Assembly (NCBI RefSeq): GCF_027887165.1
Contig: NC_077227.1
Location: 69,768,752 to 69,832,751 of the forward strand
DNA length: 64,000 nucleotides
Reading direction: 5' to 3'
DNA from: Monodelphis domestica
Lineage: Eukaryota; Chordata; Mammalia; Didelphimorphia; Didelphidae
Position 1 is the stretch's first letter, and each line of letters begins with the position of its first letter. The notes beneath the pieces are model-generated. The model had not been told where the DNA came from and did not search any database. It worked only from the letters and a program-made list of their open reading frames with translations. Shown one piece after another: positions 57,877 through 64,000 of the stretch. The position numbers and the translations under genes were made by a program.

Positions 57877-58976
57877 GTGAGTACTGTTTATTTCTGAGGA
57901 TCTCAGAAAGAACTCCTGGGAGAAGGAAAATCTTTCCTGCTTGGGTACTGGTAGTGTTGGGAAATTGGTGGTATCACCATAAGTAAGAGTACCTTTACTA
58001 TTTTTATAGAGAGCAAATCTGGGTGATTTCATTTCAAATTGGTCATTGTCTATGCTTAACTTGATGACTAATGGTTGTCCTTTGCTTTGTTTTGTTTTGG
58101 CTTTTTTAATGTTATCTAGCAGAAAATAAGTGTTCATTTTCCTTCTGGTTCTTTGCTCCTTTGGAGCCGTAACTTCCAGTTACCATGAATGAGGCTCTTA
58201 TCCCTGACTTTTTCAGCACATTTATTCAATGTATTCCTGTGCCCATGTTTCTGTGGATGTTCATACCCTTAGAATATCTGTGACTGTGGTATTGGTGAGA
58301 GCTGGTCATAATAGCTTTATTGGAAACAAAACTTTTGGAATTTTGAAGTTTGCTTCAGTGTGGCAGTGTGTTGTAGCAGAAAGAGCAATTGTATCAGGCA
58401 TATCAGGATGGCTGGGTTCTAATCTCAGCACCTACGCTACCTTATTGTGTAACTTTTGACATCATTGTACCTGATTTTCTCATCTCTAACATGAGGGTTC
58501 TGGCCTAGAATTGGGGGGGGGAGGGGTTTAAACTAAGATCTATGAATTTGTATTATTAAAAAAAAACTTTAATAAATATATTTCAGTTTAATTGGTTTCC
58601 TTTGCAATCCTGTATATTTTAAAGGGGTCTAGAGGCTTCACCAGACTGCATCCAAGAGGGCTAAGACATACAAAAACGTTAAAAACTGGACTAGATCTCT
58701 TTCAGTTGTCTAACATTCAGTGGTGGACTCTCTGAGCCCCTCATTTCTGTGAAACTCTACTGTCCACATTGTCATGTCTGATGGGGGGCAAGGTGACCCT
58801 CTAGAGATGTAGTGTTAAATATCTCTTTCTGAAAGATTATGAGTTCATTAGTGTAACTGAGTATATTATGAAAAGGAATTCCCCATGGAATTGGTCAGAG
58901 CACAGAGAGAGTTGGAGAGAGCCAATCCCAATGGAATGAGGTACATAGAATTCCTTTGTGTTTTGTTGTTTTCCAG
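57877..58976 (+). other. CDHR1: CDHR1 intron 1
   Basis: 1.1 kb, gtgagt donor, ttttccag acceptor. One MIR-type fragment lies at about 58365-58510, and the rest is unique-looking. Confidence 0.85.
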
Positions 58977-59072
58977 CCCAGGCGAATTTTGCTCCTTATT
59001 TCTACGACAATGGAGCCAGCAGCACGAATGGAAATATGGCCCTTTTCAGCCTTTCGGAGGACACCCCTGTGG
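58977..59072 (+). CDS. CDHR1: CDHR1 exon 2: start of first cadherin repeat
   Basis: The exon completes the split alanine codon (G|CC) and encodes [20 protein letters not shown] followed by [12 protein letters not shown], leaving in phase 1 before gtcagt at 59073. This matches the human N-terminus after signal cleavage ([13 protein letters not shown]...) almost residue for residue as I recall it. SEDTPVG is the typical 'E-x-xPxG' opening of a cadherin EC1 strand. Later exons are not in the window. Confidence 0.95.
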
Positions 59073-59671
59073 GTCAGTATGATGACATAATGGTTAGAGT
59101 GTAATAGTTGTTATTCATGATTTTCTCCCTTATACTCTTGGGAGCCTAGGTTTTGTAATTAGCCTAAGGAGGAGGTATGTTTAGTTTAGGAAAGAGCTCT
59201 TGGATTGCATTTTGCCATTTTCCACCTCAATGCTCACTTTCACCAACCCTACCTCACATATGCCACAGATCACATGTGTATTCAGTGGAGGGATAAAGAC
59301 ACATGGGGAAAAATCAGTGGTCTTTTGGCCAAGTTAGCCATCTCCCATTTTAGCAATTGCTGGACACCTCCAACACCTGGGGCACTGAGGGACTATGAAG
59401 AGTCTTCAGTGGAAGATGGACCAGTTAATGAAATTCAATTCAACAAAGGCCCATAAAAAAAAAATCATCTACTCTGTACAACCACCAGGTGGTGGGATAT
59501 AAAAGAAAAAAAAAACTGATCCTGCCCTCAAGAAGCTGAAACTCCACATAGGAGATATAGCATGTACATAGATGAGTAGAAAATAATTTGAGGAAGGTTT
59601 GAGCATTAACAATTGAAAGAATCAAGGAAGTCTTACCAGGCCAAGTAGCACTCAGCGGAGCTAAGAGAGGC

Positions 59672-59900
59672 AGTCTGCCATAGTGGAAAGTGTACTGTCC
59701 TAGGAATCAGAAGACCTAGATTTGAATCCTACCTCAGTGACTTACTAACTACATGACCACCCATGAATAAGTCACAATTTTTCAGAGCCTCAATTTCTTC
59801 ACCTATTAAATGGAGATAACAGCACTTGCAAAACCTATCTCACATGATTGTTGTTAGGAAAATGCTTTGTAAACCTTAAAGTGCTATAGAAATGTATTAT
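59672..59900 (+). repeat. MIR/family A-like SINE
   Basis: gaatcagaagacctagattt, tgaccacccatgaataagtc and cttcacctattaaatggaga, ending tgctatagaaatgtattatt. Confidence 0.6.
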
Positions 59901-60722
59901 TAAAGGAGGGTAAGAATTCAAGTCTAGGGAAGGGTGTTTGATAGGGAAGAAACTAAGCATTCAGATATTAAGGAAGGAATCTTGCTGCTTAACATCTTCC
60001 TCTCCATCATGAATTACTGGAGAGGGGACCAAAAATGATAGGGACTGGGCTCCTCATGTTGGAGAAAGGGAAAGAGGAGGAGCAAGGGCCCATTGCCATA
60101 ATCATTGTTATAATGAAAATCATTGAGATATTTTTTTTTCCAATCTTGATTCCCAGGGTATGTTCTAATAGCTAATATTCCTTTGGTAGTTTTCCTAAAA
60201 AACTTTGGGACCTTTAAGCAAACCTTTCTCTGTTCATTGACAGTCTCTAGAAAACTGTTTTTTGGGATTAGCCTTCCTACCATCTTGCTCTTCCTGTCCT
60301 GTATGAGGACAAGTGGTCAACTGTTTCAGTTCACTGTCTCCATCCCTTCCCTCTCATCCACAGGGCACCTTTGCCAGAATTGGTATCTATTCTATATTTA
60401 CTATATGTGTTCCTGTTATGATCCTCTCCTCCTTCTTTGGAACAGAAGCTCCTCGAGGGCATGAACAATTTCAGCTTTTTCTTCATATGCCCAGTGTCAG
60501 GTTGAATAACTGGCATATAGTAGACAGGTATTAAATGTTTGCTGATTGATTTATTAAAAACTGAAAAGTGATTTATTGAAAATAATCTAATTCCAATCTA
60601 ATGGGCTAGAGTTTATTTATTGAATAGCTGGTGTGTCTAAACCCTATGGGTCACTGTAAGTGGTGAAAAATTTGTGTGGGATGGTGGCAGGCAGCAACAA
60701 TGATACTGAACATTTTTATATG

Positions 60723-60726
60723 TTCT

Positions 60727-60764
<38 letters not shown>
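60723..60764 (+). repeat. (GATA)n microsatellite
   Basis: About ten GATA units, followed by a short (AT)n run at 60778-60790. Confidence 0.95.
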
Positions 60765-60824
60765 CTTTATCTCAAGATATATATATATATCTTTAAGTTT
60801 TACAAAACATTGCTTGCAGTAGTA

Positions 60825-60985
60825 GAAAACAATGCTAGATTTGGAGCAGAGATAACCTGAGCTCAAATCCTGGCTATGTTACCACCTGAGCTGAAGTCAG
60901 GCAAGTCTCTTAAAATGAGTCTCAGTTTCTTCATCTCTAAAATGAGATAGTCTAGATGGTTTCTTCCAGTCCAATCCTATGAATC
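60825..60985 (+). repeat. MIR-type SINE
   Basis: gcagagataacctgagctca, gtctcagtttcttcatctct, and ggtttcttccagtccaatcc. Confidence 0.6.
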
Positions 60986-61124
60986 AACAGATGTATATGC
61001 CACAAGTGTTATAATCCCTTTTAATGGAAAGGTTTGAAGAGGTAAAATTAGCTGGCAGAGTCAGGACACTAGTCTAATTCTCCCAACTCCAATGGTTTTT
61101 CCATCATGCCACAAGTGCCAAATA

Positions 61125-61420
61125 TAAGACAAAGTGCTTGCCTTCTAGGAGTTTGCAGTTTGGTTGAGGAGACTGGAATAAAACACCTGAAAGGTTATTG
61201 AAAAATATAAAACATCAATCTTACTACACAGCATTCTATGCTGAATGCCAAGTAAAAGGTTACAGACATTAAGTACCATAGAGTTCAGAGGAAAGGAGGA
61301 GTCACTGACCCAAAGATGTCAAAGAAGGCTTGATGGAGGAGTTGGGACTCAAACTGAGGCTGGAAGGATAAAAAGGATTTGGATACACAGAGGGGTGGGG
61401 AAAAGGGTATTTGATACATG
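61125..61420. repeat. L2-like LINE fragment
   Basis: gcttgccttctaggagtttg, cagtttggttgaggagac, caaagaaggcttgatggagg and actcaaactgaggctgga. Confidence 0.55.
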
Positions 61421-61485
61421 GGGGAGGACTATACATTTATTTATTTACCTGTTGAATTCTCTCCCCAATAAAATGTAAATTTCTT

Positions 61486-61692
61486 TTAAAAACAAAACTA
61501 AATCTTTATCTTCCATCTTAGAATCAATATTGTATATTGATCCAAGGCAGAAGAGAGGTAAGGGCTAGGCAATGGGGATTAAGTGACTTGCCCAGGATCA
61601 CACAGCTAGGAAGTGTCTGAGGTCACATTTGAACCTAGGCTCTCCCATCTCTGGGCCTGGATCTCAATCCACTAAGCTACCTATCTTCCCCA
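61486..61692 (-). repeat. Family B SINE with 16 bp duplication
   Basis: aaaatgtaaatttctt (61470-61485) and aaaatataaatttctt (61693-61708) bracket an antisense copy, 15 of 16 matching. Confidence 0.9.
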
Positions 61693-62133
61693 AAATATAA
61701 ATTTCTTGAGGGCAGGTACTACCTGAACATAATAGGTACTCAATAAATGTTGGTTGACTAGACCTGAATTCAGCCCAAAGGAATGACTTTAAAATGGTGA
61801 GATTTCAGATAGTCCACCCCCAGATAGGAGAAATAATTTTAATTAGAAGTCTTTCCTGGTCTATTAAATCATATGACACAAATGATTTCCTTCCATACCA
61901 ACATAGTAGGTCAACTTAGGTCCATTCTCTCTTTCCTAAGAAGAAACTCTCTCCTTAGATACCTATGAGCTTAGAGTTAATCTATTGAAAGTTCTCTTTA
62001 AATGTTATTATATAGCAATTACTATAGATAGGCATGTTGTCACAGTACAAGAGCCAGCCTTGAAGCCAGAGAGACTGGAATGTGACTGGCTGTGACACAT
62101 TGACTGTCAGTAATTGTCTTACTGAGCAAGTCA

Positions 62134-62373
62134 CTTTGTTGTTGTTGTTGTTGTTCAGTTGTGAACCCATGGGCCATGGTTATCCATTGATTTTCTTGGC
62201 AAGGATCCTGGAGTGGTTGGCCATTTCCTTCTCTAGTAGATACAGTGGATCTTTTTGTCAAGCAATCAGAGGTTAAGTGACTTGCCTAAGGTCACACAAC
62301 TAAAGTCTGAGGTCAGATTTGAACTGACTCCAAGCCCAGCCCACTATTCACTGAGCCACCTATCTGCCTCCTA
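62134..62373 (-). repeat. Family A SINE, minus strand
   Basis: Starts with the reversed tail gttgttgttgttgttcagtt, then gattttcttggcaaggatcc, ggccatttccttctctagta, gacttgcctaaggtcacaca, and the head gagccacctatctgcctcct. Confidence 0.85.
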
Positions 62374-62500
62374 GGCACAGAGAGGTTAAGTAACTTACCT
62401 AATGTCACAAAGAGAGGAAGTGTCTGACGCTGGATTGGAACTCAGGTCTTCCTCTCTCCAGACCCAATGCTCCAGTCCCACTGAGCCAGAGTTGTCTTTC
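62374..62500 (-). repeat. Second SINE head, minus strand
   Basis: gcacagagaggttaagtaac, ggaactcaggtcttcctctc, tccagtcccactgagcc. It abuts the preceding copy and lacks a tail. Confidence 0.65.
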
Positions 62501-62984
62501 TTCTCCAGGAAGTCCTCTGAGACTATATATACATTCCAGAGAAGCTACCAACCTGAATTATGAGAGAGAGTTTTGTCCCTAGGGAGTCATTTACATCAAT
62601 GAAGTCCCTCTCCCTATAGGAAAGTTATAAAGTTATTCATTCCCAGGATAAATGGAATTAGTTTAGGAATTAACCAAATCATTTTCCCCCTATTGGTATA
62701 AATGTATAAGGCTCTCTTGCAGAGCCTGACTAATAATAATGATCTCCAAGTGATTTGAGGTGGCAAGTAATAAATAGACTTATTGAGAGAATATCAGAAC
62801 CATTATCTAATGACAAGCCTGAGAAATGCCTGCCTCTCGCATAAAGAGATTATTTTAGCATCTCTGCATAAACCTGTTACTCGGTGGAAACAAAGATTTG
62901 TATTCTACTTTCAACTGAGGTGGAGAGGGGTAAGGGACAGATTAGGGAAGAGTTCATGGAGGAAATTACCCTTGATTGGGGGCT

Positions 62985-63270
62985 GGAAAAAAAGTGAAGG
63001 ATTCCAACGGGAAAAATGAAAAAGGAGTGTATTCCAAGCCAAGAAAGTCATCTGCGAAAAAAGAGAGTAAAAGGAAAATGTCAACTGAATTAGAAATAGG
63101 CAGTGGTTCATTTTGGCTGGAGTACAGAGTGGAAAGGGCAGTGGTTTGAGATAAGTCTTGGCAGGTAAAATAGAGGCAATTGGTGAATGGTCTTGAAGGT
63201 CAGACTGAAAAGTTTGAGATTTTTTTTCTACAAGCAATAGAGAGTCCATGAAATTTGTTAAGTGGATAAA
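62985..63270. repeat. L2-like LINE fragment
   Basis: gaaaaaggagtgtattccaa, cattttggctggagtacaga, gtcttgaaggtcagactgaa and agcaatagagagtccatg. The opposite strand is open for 112 codons but this is repeat DNA. Confidence 0.5.
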
Positions 63271-63277
63271 TGATATG

Positions 63278-63480
63278 ATCCACCAGAAGTGGATAGAACA
63301 CTAGACCTGGAATCAGGAAGACCCAAATTCAAATCCTGCCTCAGACACTATCTAATTGTGTTACCTTGGGCAAGTCCGTTAACCTCTATTAGTCTCAGTT
63401 TCCCCATTTGCAAAATAAGGGAGTTGGGCTAAATGACTTTTAAGGTTCTTTCCAGTTCCAAATTTATGATCTTGATATAT
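63278..63480 (+). repeat. MIR/family A-like SINE
   Basis: gaagtggatagaacactaga, aatcaggaagacccaaattc, gtctcagtttccccatttgc, and tccagttccaaatttatgat. Confidence 0.7.
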
Positions 63481-64000
63481 GGAGTTCTATTCTATCAAGC
63501 TAACTTATGACTTCGGAGCATCGAGCTATCCCCTAAATAACTGAAAGGTGGAGAGTCAGCTCCTGAGGATATAGGCTCTTTGACTAGAGTAGAATGAATG
63601 TAATGGTGAGAGCAATACTATGGCCCCCGAACTCCTGGGACTTTGAGTAAGGAATGTTCCTATTTCTTCTTAGCAATGAGGGGATACGGGTAGCTTTGTT
63701 TCCTTTAATTACTAAAGGAAGAGCTTTTAATTGACTTTTCCACATTGGCAAGTGTTAGGAAGGTGTTGCTGATGTACGTGCTAAGAGATATAGACACCCA
63801 AGCTGGCCTTGTAAGCCCATGGTAAGAACAGATCCTGCCTGATTGGAGAAAAAAAATCAAGAGTTCTGTGCCCCAAGTCCCCAGGACCTTCCTGAGAGTG
63901 TGATTTCATGGCAGGGTTGTACTGATAAATGTTCACCAATTCTCAGGGGGAGAGCAGAGATGGGGGAATGGGATGCGGGGGAAAGATATACATACCCAAG

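Larger units (their letters stand above)
59073..64000 (+). other. CDHR1: CDHR1 intron 2 (to the window edge)
   Basis: At least 4.9 kb. I searched for the expected next exon (SHVYTLNGTDPEGD in human) and do not see it. It contains SINEs, a (GATA)n run and L2-like pieces listed separately. Confidence 0.75.

Noticed and set aside
57667-58137. 156-codon open frame on the minus strand
   Set aside because: It lies antisense over CDHR1 exon 1 and intron 1, has no recognisable domain or splice support, and is best explained as a chance shadow.
59205-59456. 83-codon frame after CDHR1 exon 2
   Set aside because: It does not match the expected cadherin repeat text and lacks suitable splice boundaries; intronic chance frame.
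62911-63249. 112-codon frame on the minus strand
   Set aside because: It lies over an L2-like repeat inside CDHR1 intron 2, with no conserved motif.

Overview
The window is mammalian, almost certainly marsupial, nuclear DNA. It is about 60% A+T, carries widely spaced exons with GT-AG introns, and is packed with two tRNA-headed SINE families typical of marsupials. It also holds L1 3' ends, L2/MIR-type and CR1/L3-type fossils, long tetra- and pentanucleotide arrays and solo LTRs. I cannot name the species. Nothing bacterial, viral-replicating or CRISPR-like is present.

Three protein-coding genes lie on the + strand in the order known from human 10q23.1. (1) The last three coding exons and the 3' UTR of GHITM/TMBIM5, a mitochondrial inner-membrane protein, occupy 859-6710. 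(2) A complete three-exon GPR15LG (C10orf99) gene, encoding a small secreted cationic chemokine-like peptide, runs from a TATA box at 36348 to a poly(A) signal at 42397. (3) The first two coding exons of CDHR1, the photoreceptor cadherin, lie at 57816-59072, and the rest of that gene is beyond the right edge. The genes are unrelated in function; the conserved order is what ties them together.

The 30 kb between GHITM and GPR15LG contains no further gene I can support. It holds repeats of several ages: a non-LTR element tail at 6.9-7.2 kb, solo LTRs at 13.7 and 25.9 kb each splitting an older L2-like LINE, LTR-like DNA at 10-11 kb, a GATA composite array at 29 kb, a polypurine pentanucleotide array at 30.5 kb, and a CR1/L3 LINE cut by an L1 at 34.7 kb. 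A GC-richer block near 23.1 kb has CTCF-like and CRE-like sites and is the best intergenic regulatory candidate. The 15 kb between GPR15LG and CDHR1 holds nested L1 and SINE insertions, twice with a target-site copy shared by an L1 and the SINE next to it, and a repeat-poor stretch near 49.0-49.4 kb.

I found no convincing new multi-gene system. The most interesting items are the altered cysteine spacing of the GPR15LG peptide, the repeated L1+SINE insertion at one target site, and the two solo LTRs whose ends and target duplications can be read directly.
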